Origin: an uncultured Aliiroseovarius sp.
Lineage (GTDB): Bacteria > Pseudomonadota > Alphaproteobacteria > Rhodobacterales > Rhodobacteraceae
Assembly (NCBI RefSeq): GCF_947492455.1
Contig: NZ_CANLNB010000002.1
Location: 558,001-622,000, forward strand
Reading direction: 5' to 3'
DNA: 64,000 bases
Part shown: in pieces, positions 39,766 through 50,549 of the stretch
How the letters are laid out: every line of letters begins with the position of its first letter
How positions within the stretch are numbered: the first letter of the stretch is position 1
Translations under genes and position numbers: made by a program
Notes under the pieces: model-generated
What the model saw: only the letters and a program-made list of their open reading frames with translations
Database searches by the model: none
Told to the model about the DNA's origin: nothing

Positions 39766-40545
39766 ATGAAAATCGCCAGCTTCAACATCAATGGCATCAA
39801 GGCCCGTTTGCCCGCCCTGATGGACTGGCTGGACGAGGCGCAGCCGGACGTGGCGATCTTGCAGGAAATCAAATCAATTGACGAGAACTTCCCCCGCGAA
39901 GCCTTTGAAGACAAAGGGTATAACGTCGAAACCCACGGGCAGAAAAGCTTCAACGGCGTGGCGCTGCTCTCCAAACTGCCGCTTGAGGATGTGACGCGCG
40001 GTCTGCCCGGTGACGACGATGACGAACAGGCCCGTTACATCGAGGCGACGGTGGTGGGGGATCACGCGGTGCGGATCTGCGGGCTGTACCTGCCCAACGG
40101 CAACCCCGTACCGGGTCCAAAATACGACTACAAGCTCGCGTGGATGGAGCGTCTGCGCGCCCGTGCCGAGGAGTTGCTGGCCGAGGAAATTCCTTTCCTG
40201 ATGGCGGGTGATTACAACATCATCCCGCAGGCCGAGGACGCCGCGCGTCCGCAGGATTGGGTAGAAGACGCGCTCTATCGCCCAGAGAGCCGCGAGGCAT
40301 GGCGCAGGATCCTGAACCTTGGCATGACCGAGGCCTTCCGCGCCCGCAACCAAGCGCCCGAGCAGTATTCGTTCTGGGACTTCCAGCGCGGGTCGTGGCA
40401 GCGCAATGACGGCATTCGGATCGACCATTTCCTGCTGTCCCCGGAATGCGCGGATATGCTGCAGGATTGCCAGATTGATAAAGAGGTGCGCGGGCGTGAA
40501 AAGCCCTCGGATCACGTGCCGATTTGGGTGAAGTTGGCCGCGTAA
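39766..40545 (+). CDS. xth: Exodeoxyribonuclease III
   Basis: MKIASFNINGIKARLPALMDWL, QEIKSIDENFP, DYNIIPQAED, IDHFLLSPE, SDHVPIWV. Confidence 0.94.
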   Translation: MKIASFNINGIKARLPALMDWLDEAQPDVAILQEIKSIDENFPREAFEDKGYNVETHGQKSFNGVALLSKLPLEDVTRGLPGDDDDEQARYIEATVVGDHAVRICGLYLPNGNPVPGPKYDYKLAWMERLRARAEELLAEEIPFLMAGDYNIIPQAEDAARPQDWVEDALYRPESREAWRRILNLGMTEAFRARNQAPEQYSFWDFQRGSWQRNDGIRIDHFLLSPECADMLQDCQIDKEVRGREKPSDHVPIWVKLAA

Positions 40546-40554
40546 GAGGTTGGA

Positions 40555-41493
40555 ATGACACGTAAGATCATCATCGATACCGACCCCGGTCAGGACGACG
40601 CGGTCGCTATTCTTTTGGCGCTGGCCAGCCCCGAGGATATCGAGGTTTTGGGCATCACAGCGGTTGCGGGCAACGTTCCATTGGAGCTGACCGCCAAGAA
40701 TGCCCGCATCGTGTGCGAGCTGGCCGGAAAGCCCGACACCCGCGTGTTTGCCGGCTGCGACCGCCCGCTCCGCCGTGATCTGGTCACAGCGGAATATGTG
40801 CACGGAAAAACCGGGCTGGACGGGCCAGACCTGCCCGATCCCACCATGCCGCTTCAGGACCAGCATGCGGTCGACTTCATCATCGACTCCCTGCGTGCGG
40901 AACCCAGGGGCACGGTCACGCTCTGCCCGTTGGGGCCGCTCACCAACATCGCCACAGCCTTTGAACGGGCGCCCGATATTGTGGACCGCGTGCAAGAGAT
41001 CGTCCTGATGGGCGGCGCCTATTTTGAGGTCGGCAATGTCACCCCGGCGGCCGAGTTCAACATCTATGTCGACCCGCAAGCCGCTGATATCCTGTTTACT
41101 TCTGGCGTTCCGCTTGTCGTCATGCCGCTGGACGTGACCCACAAGGCTCTGGTCACCAAACCCCGCAACGACGCCTTCCGCGCTCTGCCCGGTGACGTCG
41201 GCCACGCGGTGGCCGAGATGACGGATTTCTTCGAGCGCTTCGACATCCACAAATACGGATCCGAAGGCGCGCCCCTGCACGACCCGACCGTGATCGCCTA
41301 TCTGATCCGCCCGGATCTGTTCACCGGCCGCCACATCAATGTGCAGATCGAAACCGCATCCGAGCTGACCATGGGCATGACCGTCGCCGATTGGTGGGGC
41401 GTGACCGATCATCCCCCCAACGCCATGTTCATCGGAGACCTCGATGCGGATGGTTTCTTTGCCCTTCTAACCGAAAGGATCGCCCGCCTATGA
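40555..41493 (+). CDS. Nucleoside hydrolase (IUNH family)
   Basis: IIIDTDPGQDDAVAILLAL; PLDVTHKALVT; HDPTVIAYLI. Confidence 0.94.
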   Translation: MTRKIIIDTDPGQDDAVAILLALASPEDIEVLGITAVAGNVPLELTAKNARIVCELAGKPDTRVFAGCDRPLRRDLVTAEYVHGKTGLDGPDLPDPTMPLQDQHAVDFIIDSLRAEPRGTVTLCPLGPLTNIATAFERAPDIVDRVQEIVLMGGAYFEVGNVTPAAEFNIYVDPQAADILFTSGVPLVVMPLDVTHKALVTKPRNDAFRALPGDVGHAVAEMTDFFERFDIHKYGSEGAPLHDPTVIAYLIRPDLFTGRHINVQIETASELTMGMTVADWWGVTDHPPNAMFIGDLDADGFFALLTERIARL

Positions 41494-41936
41494 GCAGCCT
41501 GCGCCTTGCCACTCTGGACGATCTGGACCGACTTCTGCCCTTGGTGGCCGGGTTCCATGCCGAGGCCGGCATCGAACAGGACGACGCCACGCGGCGCGGT
41601 GCCCTGACCCCGCTTCTGGAAGGCTCGCCCCATGGCGCAATCTGGATGATCGGCCCCCGCGTGGCCCCGGTGGGCTACGTCGCAGTCAGCTTCGGCTGGT
41701 CGATCGAGTTCGGCGGCATCGACGCATTCCTTGATGAGATCTATGTCCGCGAGCGAGTGCGCGGGCGTGGCATGGGATCGGAAGCCTTGGCCGCATTGTC
41801 CCGCGCCCTGTCTGGGCAGGGCGTAAAAGCCATGAACCTTGAGGTCGACGCCGATAACGAGCGCGCGCGTGCGCTTTATGAACGCATGGGCTTTCAGTCG
41901 CGGAACCGCTATCATTTGATGACACATCTCTTCTGA
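41490..41936 (+). CDS. GNAT family N-acetyltransferase
   Basis: LDEIYVRERVRGRGMGSEAL, NLEVDADNERARALYERMGF; ATGA overlap with upstream gene. Confidence 0.9.
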   Translation: MSSLRLATLDDLDRLLPLVAGFHAEAGIEQDDATRRGALTPLLEGSPHGAIWMIGPRVAPVGYVAVSFGWSIEFGGIDAFLDEIYVRERVRGRGMGSEALAALSRALSGQGVKAMNLEVDADNERARALYERMGFQSRNRYHLMTHLF

Positions 41937-41960
41937 CGCGCCCGCGCGGGCGGCATGGCT

Positions 41961-42644
41961 ATGGACCTGAAACTCGCCACATACAACATGCGCAAGGCCA
42001 TTGGGCTGGACCGCAGACGTGATCCGCATCGCATTCTGCATGTGCTGAACGAATTGAATGCAGATGTGCTGGTCCTGCAAGAGGCGGACCGCCGCCTTGG
42101 CCCTCGCCCCACGGCCCTGCCCTTCAAACTGATCGAAGACGAGACGGATTTTGTACCCGTCCCGTTTGCTTCGAACGGGCTGTCGTTGGGCAGTCATGGT
42201 AACGCGGTGCTGGTCCGCAAAGGGCTGACCTTCCACGACGCGCGCACAGTGGAGCTTCCGGGACTCGAACCACGCGGCGCGGTATCGGTCGGGATTGAGG
42301 GCAAGATGCAGGTGATCGGCACCCATCTGGGCCTCTTGCGCCCCTATCGCCATCAGCAAATGCGCGCGCTCGCGAAGCATTTCGACCATATCGAGCTGCC
42401 CACCGTCATCCTTGGCGATTTCAACGAATGGTCCCCACGGCGCGGATTCGAACCGCTTGAGCAGCATTTCGACATTCACTCGCCCGGCCGCTCCTATCAC
42501 GCGTCACGCCCGATGGCAGCGCTGGACCGGATTGCGACATCCGAGGGCGTCGAGCTGCGGGATGCGGGCGTCGACCAGTCCAAACTGGCGCGCATCGCCT
42601 CGGACCACCTGCCGGTCTGGGCCAAGCTGCGCATCACGGAGTAA
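41961..42644 (+). CDS. Endonuclease/exonuclease/phosphatase family protein
   Basis: LATYNMRKAIG, VLQEADRRLG, VIGTHLGLL, ILGDFNEW, SDHLPVWAKL. Confidence 0.9.
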   Translation: MDLKLATYNMRKAIGLDRRRDPHRILHVLNELNADVLVLQEADRRLGPRPTALPFKLIEDETDFVPVPFASNGLSLGSHGNAVLVRKGLTFHDARTVELPGLEPRGAVSVGIEGKMQVIGTHLGLLRPYRHQQMRALAKHFDHIELPTVILGDFNEWSPRRGFEPLEQHFDIHSPGRSYHASRPMAALDRIATSEGVELRDAGVDQSKLARIASDHLPVWAKLRITE

Positions 42645-42735
42645 GTAAATCCGTCGCGATTTCCGATATTTGTCTATACCCGCGCCCATGCTATGAGGCG
42701 CACAAACATGACTTACGGATCACTTAGGACCGACA

Positions 42736-43998
42736 ATGACTTTTCTGCAAATTGCATCACTTTTGATCGTTTTGGCCGGCCTCTTCGGCGCCATTAACTA
42801 TCTTTTCCTGAAACTACCCTCGGCCATCGGGATCCTTGTGGTCTCGCTGTTTGCGTCCGTTGCGATCCTGCTGCTGGACCTTGTCGCCCCCGGCCTTGGC
42901 GTCGCCGATCAGGTGCGTACGCAAGTGACCAGCATCGACTTCTCGGACGCGCTGCTGGAAGGCATGCTGGGGCTATTGCTGTTTGCCGGTGCACTGCACG
43001 TGAAGATCTCGGACCTGCGCCAGCAATGGCGGCTGGTCTTCCTGATGGCGACAATGGGCGTGGCCCTGTCGACCGCCGTGGTCGGCGTGGGCTTCAGCTG
43101 GATCACCGGGATGCCGCTGCTGATCGCGCTGGTGTTTGGGTCGCTGATTACCCCCACAGATCCTGTCGCGGTGCTGGGCGTCTTGCGCGAGGCAAACCTT
43201 CAGAAATCGCTGGAAACCAAGATCGCGGGCGAAAGCCTATTCAACGATGGCGTGGGCTATGTGGTGTTTCTGGTGCTGGTGGGCCTGGCTTTCCCGCATC
43301 ACGGCAGCCACGGCGGCGGGCACGAAGAAAGTGCGGCCATGGGCGCGGTGATGTTGTTCCTGCAAGAAGCCGTCGGAGGCGCAGTTCTGGGCGTGGTCTT
43401 GGGCTGGCTGACCTTCCGCATCATGCGCCAGATCGACGACTACTCGCTTGAGGTTCTGCTGACCCTTGGCCTTGCTTTCGGGGGCTATGAACTGGCGGTA
43501 GCGCTGCATTTCTCGGCCCCAATCATGGCGGTCTGTGCGGGCCTTTTGATCGGTGATGTGGGCGCCAAACACGGGATGAGCGAAGAGACCCGCAACTATG
43601 TCGACGCCTTCTGGAAACTGATTGACGAGATCCTGAACGCGGTCCTGTTCCTGATGATCGGGTTCGAGGTCTTCGCCGTTGCCTTCACCATGGACGCTGT
43701 CATGGCGGGCACCATGGCCATCGCACTGGCACTGGTCGCGCGTCTGACCGCCGTGGCCGTGCCTGTGATGATCCTGAAACCCTTCCGCAACTTCTCGCGC
43801 GGGGTGATCCCGATCATGACGTGGGGCGGATTGAAAGGCGGCATTTCGGTTGCGCTGGCCCTATCCCTGCCTGACAATGAATGGAAACCGCTGATCCTGA
43901 CCGCGACCTATATCGTCGTAATCTTCTCGATCATTGTGCAAGGCCTGACCGTCGCCCCGATGGCAAAACGGATCGGCCGCGAACCGGAGCTGATGTGA
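42736..43998 (+). CDS. Cation:proton (Na+/H+) antiporter, CPA1/NhaP type
   Basis: Multiple TMs; FGSLITPTDPVAVLGVLRE, AGESLFNDGVGYVVF, WGGLKGGISVALALSLP. Confidence 0.92.
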   Translation: MTFLQIASLLIVLAGLFGAINYLFLKLPSAIGILVVSLFASVAILLLDLVAPGLGVADQVRTQVTSIDFSDALLEGMLGLLLFAGALHVKISDLRQQWRLVFLMATMGVALSTAVVGVGFSWITGMPLLIALVFGSLITPTDPVAVLGVLREANLQKSLETKIAGESLFNDGVGYVVFLVLVGLAFPHHGSHGGGHEESAAMGAVMLFLQEAVGGAVLGVVLGWLTFRIMRQIDDYSLEVLLTLGLAFGGYELAVALHFSAPIMAVCAGLLIGDVGAKHGMSEETRNYVDAFWKLIDEILNAVLFLMIGFEVFAVAFTMDAVMAGTMAIALALVARLTAVAVPVMILKPFRNFSRGVIPIMTWGGLKGGISVALALSLPDNEWKPLILTATYIVVIFSIIVQGLTVAPMAKRIGREPELM

Positions 43999-44834
43999 TG
44001 CGCGACTATGCCGTCTATGATGTGTTCACCGACACGGCCTTTGGGGGTAACCAACTGGCCGTGATCCCGGATGCCGAGGGGCTGACGGACGCGCAGATGC
44101 AGACCATCGCGCGCGAGTTCAACTTCTCGGAAACCACCTTCGTCTTACCGCCCGAGGACCCGGCCCACACCGCCCGCATTCGCATTTTCACCCCGATGCG
44201 CGAGCTGCCCTTTGCGGGGCATCCCACCATCGGAACGGCCGTGATGCTGGCCGACATGGGATATGGCCCCGACATGGTGCTGGAGCTGGGCGTCGGCCCC
44301 CTGCCCGCCTATGCCCAAGCCGGTCAGGCCAGCTTTGTGACCGAGGTGCCGCTGGAGCGCAAAGGCAAACCCGAGGTCGATCTGGTCGCCCGTGCCATTG
44401 GCTGCACGCCCAAAAACATCATCGCCCAGCCCGAGATCGCCTCGCTGGGCGGAGATTTCGTCTATGCACAACTGGACAGTCGCGAGACACTGTCCGCCCT
44501 CTCACCCAACACCGACGCCATGCGCGAAGGGACACAACTTTTTCCCGGCAACCATGACTTTGCGGTCTATGCGTGGGTCGAGGGCGCTGGCGGCACTATC
44601 CATGCCCGCATGTTCGCGCCCTTGGATGGCATCCCGGAAGACCCGGCCACAGGGTCAGCCGCCGCGCCCTTGGCCGCGCTTCTGTGTGCCGATCGTGGGG
44701 AACCCCAAAGCCTGACCATCCATCAGGGCGATGACATGGGTCGCCCGTCGCAAATTCATCTGAAGGCCGAGCCCGGGCGGGTCACCGTAGCCGGATCCGC
44801 CGTGCGCACCATGTCAGGAAAACTGATCCTTTAG
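43998..44834 (+). CDS. PhzF family isomerase
   Basis: [56 protein letters not shown]. Confidence 0.94.
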   Translation: MRDYAVYDVFTDTAFGGNQLAVIPDAEGLTDAQMQTIAREFNFSETTFVLPPEDPAHTARIRIFTPMRELPFAGHPTIGTAVMLADMGYGPDMVLELGVGPLPAYAQAGQASFVTEVPLERKGKPEVDLVARAIGCTPKNIIAQPEIASLGGDFVYAQLDSRETLSALSPNTDAMREGTQLFPGNHDFAVYAWVEGAGGTIHARMFAPLDGIPEDPATGSAAAPLAALLCADRGEPQSLTIHQGDDMGRPSQIHLKAEPGRVTVAGSAVRTMSGKLIL

Positions 44835-45493
44835 CCTTCTAGGGCCGGGGCCATCACCGCCTCAAGGATCAACCGCGCCGAAGGTTCAAAACTGGGGGCG
44901 AACGCGTAGGCTCCGAACGCCTCGCGCATGTCGTCGGGCAATCCCTCGGGGTCACGCTGCGCCGAGATGTCGAACTGCGCGGCCCCCTGCATCGTCATCA
45001 TCAAGGTACGGGCCAGCGCCTCGATCTGATCGGGGCCTACGCCAGTGACATAGGCCAAATGCATGGACCACTCGTGACCCAGGGCGAGCAACCGGCGTTT
45101 GGCCGTGAACAGGGGTTCATCGGCCACATTGGCTTCGATCACCGCGACCAGCCGCGCGAAAAGCGGCAAAAACAGCGGCGTGGTCAGGGCGTTTTCTGTC
45201 ATCAGATGCGCCAAATGCGCGGCACTGTCGCCAAGCTTGGCGTTGGCTTTGAACCGGTCAACCACCTCATCCATCGCTTCAAGAAACAACAGCAAGAACA
45301 GCTCTTCCTTCGAGCGAACATAAAGATACAGCGTGCCCTTGGCCAAGCCCGCCCGCTTTGCCAGCGCGCTCATCGTCACACCGTCAAAGCCTGATTCGTC
45401 GATGATTTCGCGCGCAGCCGCCAGAATGCCAGCCTGCCGCTCGGCCTTCTGATCCTCGGACCGCGCCCGTTTTGCGTTATCTTCCAATACCAT
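44831..45493 (-). CDS. TetR/AcrR family transcriptional regulator
   Basis: ILAAAREIIDESGFDGVTMSALAKRAGLAKGTLYLYVRSKEELF. Confidence 0.93.
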   Translation of the reverse strand: MVLEDNAKRARSEDQKAERQAGILAAAREIIDESGFDGVTMSALAKRAGLAKGTLYLYVRSKEELFLLLFLEAMDEVVDRFKANAKLGDSAAHLAHLMTENALTTPLFLPLFARLVAVIEANVADEPLFTAKRRLLALGHEWSMHLAYVTGVGPDQIEALARTLMMTMQGAAQFDISAQRDPEGLPDDMREAFGAYAFAPSFEPSARLILEAVMAPALEG

Positions 45494-45534
45494 AGCCCAT
45501 CATGCGACGAAATCGCCACGTTCCTCTTGATAGC

Positions 45535-45547
45535 TGACCACCGGTCA
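45535..45547. promoter_or_regulatory. Candidate TetR operator 1 TGACCACCGGTCA
   Basis: 13-bp palindrome in divergent tetR/SDR intergenic region. Confidence 0.65.
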
Positions 45548-45557
45548 TTTATTTAAC

Positions 45558-45570
45558 TGACCGTCGGTCA
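45558..45570. promoter_or_regulatory. Candidate TetR operator 2 TGACCGTCGGTCA
   Basis: 13-bp palindrome, 23 bp start-to-start from operator 1. Confidence 0.7.
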
Positions 45571-45612
45571 CTTGCTCTGAGTACCCCTTCTTCTTAGTGA
45601 AAGGCAAATGCC

Positions 45613-46434
45613 ATGAAAAAGAAAGTTATCCTGATCACCGGTGCATCCTCGGGGATTGGCAAGCAGACCGCGCTGGATCTTTTGGCCGCGGGCTACACCG
45701 TCTATGGCGGCGCGCGTCGGGTGGACGCCATGTCCGATATCACCGCCGCCGGTGGGCATGCGCTGTCGCTGGACGTGACCGACGATGCGTCGATGCAGGC
45801 CGCTGTCAAAAAGGTGCTTGAGGCTGAGGGCCGGATCGACGCGCTGGTCAACAACGCCGGTTACGGCCTTTATGGCGCGGTTGAGGACATCCCGATGGAG
45901 GCCGTGCGCCAGCAGATCGACACCAACATCATCGGGCTGGCGCGCATGACCCAACTGGTCCTGCCGGGTATGCGGGAACAAGGCAGCGGGCGGATCATCA
46001 ACATCTCGTCCGTGGGCGGCACAATCCACACCCCACTTGGCGCTTACTATCACGGCACCAAATTCTTCGTCGAAGGCTTCACCAACACCATGCGGCTTGA
46101 GGTCGAGGATCGGGGTATTTTCATGGTCGTCGTGGCCCCCGGCATCATCGACACCGGCTTTGGCGATGTGCTGGGTGAAGGGATCACCCGCCATTCGGGC
46201 ACCGGACCCTATGCCGATATAGTCAAGAAGATGATCAGTGCGGCGCAAAGCCCCTCGGCCGCGCTGAAAGGCTCGCATCCCAAGGTGATTTCAGACGCGA
46301 TCCGCCGCGGGATCGAGGACGCCAAGCCTCGCACCATCTATCGCGCGGGTAAGTTTGGCCGCCTTCTGCCGCTTCTGCGCCGCCTTCTGCCGCATCGTAT
46401 GTTCGACCGGATGATGAAATTCGCGATCAGCTAA
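45613..46434 (+). CDS. SDR family oxidoreductase
   Basis: ILITGASSGIGKQTA, LVNNAGYG, YYHGTKFFVEGF. Confidence 0.93.
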   Translation: MKKKVILITGASSGIGKQTALDLLAAGYTVYGGARRVDAMSDITAAGGHALSLDVTDDASMQAAVKKVLEAEGRIDALVNNAGYGLYGAVEDIPMEAVRQQIDTNIIGLARMTQLVLPGMREQGSGRIINISSVGGTIHTPLGAYYHGTKFFVEGFTNTMRLEVEDRGIFMVVVAPGIIDTGFGDVLGEGITRHSGTGPYADIVKKMISAAQSPSAALKGSHPKVISDAIRRGIEDAKPRTIYRAGKFGRLLPLLRRLLPHRMFDRMMKFAIS

Positions 46435-46512
46435 GGCAGCCCTGCCGTCACCCCTTTGCCTGCCCGAATTTTCACGGCATAAGGGGGCGGGCATCAAAAC
46501 ACCGAGGGGCAT

Positions 46513-46929
46513 ATGTCAGGCGCATCCATTTTGAAACGTTGTGAAGATATGGGGCTGCGCATGACCGATCAGCGCCGCGTGATTGCACGTGTGCTGGAAG
46601 ATGCCCATCACGACCATCCGGATGTGGAAGAGCTGCATGCCCGCGCCTCTGCCGTAGACAATCGCATCTCGCTGGCGACCGTGTACCGCACCGTGAAGCT
46701 GTTTGAAGAGGCCGGCATTCTGGTGAAGAACGAGTTCGGCGATGGCCGCGCGCGCTACGAAAGCGCGGATCGTGACCATCACGACCACCTGATCGACCTG
46801 ACCACCGGCGAGGTGATCGAATTCCTCGACCCGGAAATCGAAGCGCTTCAGGAAAAGATCGCCGCCAAGCTGGGGTATGAGCTGAAAGGCCATCGGCTGG
46901 AACTTTACGGCGTACGCAAAAAAGACTGA
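46513..46929 (+). CDS. fur: Fur family transcriptional regulator
   Basis: GLRMTDQRRVIARVLEDAHHDHPDVEELH, ISLATVYRTVKLFEEAGI, DRDHHDHLIDLTTGEVIEF; the exact subfamily (Fur/Mur/Irr) cannot be settled here. Confidence 0.88.
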   Translation: MSGASILKRCEDMGLRMTDQRRVIARVLEDAHHDHPDVEELHARASAVDNRISLATVYRTVKLFEEAGILVKNEFGDGRARYESADRDHHDHLIDLTTGEVIEFLDPEIEALQEKIAAKLGYELKGHRLELYGVRKKD

Positions 46930-47037
46930 CGCAGGCGCCATCCATCACGTCCTGTGATTGGTCACATCACCGAATCCCCCCTTGCCGCAGTTCTGCAAAT
47001 CGGTTTCTGTCGCCGGACGCACTGAACGGATCGGAAC

Positions 47038-47910
47038 ATGCAAAACATTCGCGGCATCATTCTTGTGACATTCTCGATGGCGGTTTTCGCCGGGGAAGAC
47101 ACGTTCATCAAATCGATGTCGCGTGGCATTCCCGTGTCTGAAGTGCTGGTCTTCTTGGGGATCGGCGGGATGATCGCGTTCGGCATCATGACGTATATAC
47201 AGCGCGGAACGCTGGCCCCGCTGGTACATCGCGACATGCGCTCGCCGCTCATGCTGTGGCGCAACGCGTCCGAGGCCATCGCCGCAATGTTCTTCATCAC
47301 CGCCCTGTCGCTGGTGCCGCTGTCGACCGTCGCCGCCGTGTTCCAAGCCACTCCGCTGGCAATCACCGCCGGGGCAGCGCTGTTTCTGGGTGAACAGGTC
47401 GGCTGGCGCCGGTGGAGTGCCATTGGCATTGGTTTCATCGGTGTGCTGATCATCATCCGCCCGGGCAGCGACACGTTTCAACTGGCGGCCCTTCTTCCGC
47501 TCGGCGCGGTCATCACCATCGCTGTGCGCGATCTTCTGACCCGGCAGATGGATCCCTCGATCCCGTCGGTCAGCGTGGCCTTCTATGGCTTTGCATCGGT
47601 CGTACCCGCTGGGCTTATCCTGGCGCCAATCAACGATCCGTTTGTCATGCCACAGGGCGTCGAATGGGCCTATATGCTGGGGGCCGTGATCTGTGGCGTG
47701 TCGGGCTATTACGCAATCGTGCAGGCGATGCGGATCGCGGAAACGGCGATCATCATGCCGTTTCGCTATATGCGGCTGATCTTCTCGATGATCCTTGGGA
47801 TGCTGATCTTTGCCGAACGCCCCGACAGCTGGACCTATCTGGGGGCGGCCATCGTCATTGGCACCGGAATCTACATGTTCTTGCGCGAACAGCAGGCCCG
47901 CGCGCGCTAA
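47038..47910 (+). CDS. DMT family (EamA) transporter
   Basis: Ten hydrophobic segments; LGEQVGWRRWSAIGIGFIGVLIIIRPG. Confidence 0.9.
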   Translation: MQNIRGIILVTFSMAVFAGEDTFIKSMSRGIPVSEVLVFLGIGGMIAFGIMTYIQRGTLAPLVHRDMRSPLMLWRNASEAIAAMFFITALSLVPLSTVAAVFQATPLAITAGAALFLGEQVGWRRWSAIGIGFIGVLIIIRPGSDTFQLAALLPLGAVITIAVRDLLTRQMDPSIPSVSVAFYGFASVVPAGLILAPINDPFVMPQGVEWAYMLGAVICGVSGYYAIVQAMRIAETAIIMPFRYMRLIFSMILGMLIFAERPDSWTYLGAAIVIGTGIYMFLREQQARAR

Positions 47911-47967
47911 CATCTCACCTGCCCTGTTGTCGTGTCGCGCGGAACGCGCTAAAGACGCCTCAACTGA

Positions 47968-49269
<1,302 letters not shown>

Positions 49270-49289
49270 TCAGTCCCCAGAACGACTGG

Positions 49290-49322
49290 AAAGCCCTGCT
49301 GGAAACGGCGGGGCTTTTTGCT
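49290..49322 (+). terminator. Candidate terminator after eno
   Basis: AAGCCCTGCTGGAAACGGCGGGGCTTTTTG. Confidence 0.65.
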
Positions 49323-49439
49323 TTTGGGGCCAAGCACCCCGAGCAAATTTGGGCTTCTGGGCAGGTTGATCCACGTCATGGCCCCGGGAACGGCATTACG
49401 AGCAGAATGAAGTTGTCCAACAAAGAAGGAGATACCTAA

Positions 49440-49592
49440 ATGCTTAGATTGTTTTTTGCCCTCCTTGCGTCCTCCACTCTATTGGTCGCTTGTGCCGACA
49501 CCGAGACCTATCCGTTGTCAGGCGAGGAATGCACGGCGAATGATCCGGTTCTGGATCTGGATGCTGCAGACTGCACCGTGCCGGGCGTATAA
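49440..49592 (+). CDS. Small (50 aa) putative lipoprotein
   Basis: AAGGAGATACCTAAATG; MLRLFFALLASSTLLVACADTETYPLSGEECTANDPVLDLDAADCTVPGV; lipobox LVAC; too short for the ORF track. Confidence 0.65.
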   Translation: MLRLFFALLASSTLLVACADTETYPLSGEECTANDPVLDLDAADCTVPGV

Positions 49593-49673
49593 ACACGCAC
49601 GCATCTTTGCCGAGTTAAGGCTCCATTTTAAGGGCGGGGGCACCTTGCCTCCCCGCTCAGTATTTCATTTGCA

Positions 49674-50000
49674 TCATACGGTTTGATAGCTGGCACGCCC
49701 CCTGGCGGCGGCCTTCATCGCATTCATCGCCTCTGCGCTGGTCATCAGCTTGGTCGTGGACCCGCCAGACATCATGCCCGACGCCCCGACCACCAAGGCG
49801 CAAGCGGCCATGGTTTCGTCATCCGGCGCTTCGATCAGCGCCACGACATCATCGTCTCCGAAACAGAAAAACAGGTGATGCAACTTGGCCCCCATGCTGT
49901 CGATCATCGCCCCAGCCGCGGCTTCGCGGTCCTGCGGCTTGTCGACAAGCGCACGCAAACTGTCCGTGCTGTAGCGGCCCCGAAATAGATAAAAAGACAT
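49674..50000 (-). CDS. GYD domain-containing protein
   Basis: FRGRYSTDSLRALVDKPQDREAAAGAMIDSMGAKLHHLFFCFGDDDVVALIEAPDDETMAA. Confidence 0.8.
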   Translation of the reverse strand: MSFYLFRGRYSTDSLRALVDKPQDREAAAGAMIDSMGAKLHHLFFCFGDDDVVALIEAPDDETMAACALVVGASGMMSGGSTTKLMTSAEAMNAMKAAARGRASYQTV

Positions 50001-50123
50001 ATCAACCTCCTGATTGGAAATGGATGATAGGTCCCTGCCCTGCCTCGGCCACTCGTGAATGGGCCGGATTTTACCACAAATTGCAGATGGCGCGTATCCG
50101 TCGAAAGGCTATAGTCCTGCCCC

Positions 50124-50549
50124 ATGACCCCAGACCAGATCATTCAGCACCTCGACCTCGCCCCGCATCCCGAAGGTGGGCATTATCGCCAGACATGGGT
50201 GGATACGGATGCCGACGGGCGCCCCAGCGGCACCTGTATCTATTTCCTGCTGAAAGCGGGTGAGCAAAGCCATTGGCACCGGGTCGATGCAGGCGAGATC
50301 TGGCTGTATCACGCAGGCGCGCCCTTGGTGCTGTCGATGTCTAAGACCGACGAAGGCCCCGCCACTGACCACATGCTTGGCCCCGACCTTGCAGCGGGAC
50401 AGGCCCCGCAAATCATCGTGCCAAAGGATCACTGGCAAGCAGCGCGCACGACCGGAGCCTATACGCTGGTCAGCTGCACCGTTTCACCGGGATTTCAATT
50501 CGAGGGCTTCACACTGGCCGCCCCCGGCTTTGACATTCCGCGCGCCTGA
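50124..50549 (+). CDS. Cupin domain protein (DUF985-like)
   Basis: HLDLAPHPEGGHYRQTW; IYFLLKAGEQSHWHRVDAGEIWLYHAGAPL; YTLVSCTVSPGFQFEGFTLA. Confidence 0.9.
   Translation: MTPDQIIQHLDLAPHPEGGHYRQTWVDTDADGRPSGTCIYFLLKAGEQSHWHRVDAGEIWLYHAGAPLVLSMSKTDEGPATDHMLGPDLAAGQAPQIIVPKDHWQAARTTGAYTLVSCTVSPGFQFEGFTLAAPGFDIPRA

Noticed and set aside
39874-41412. 512-aa minus-strand ORF opposite xth and nucleoside hydrolase
   Set aside because: Shadow ORF; sense-strand genes have clear family motifs.
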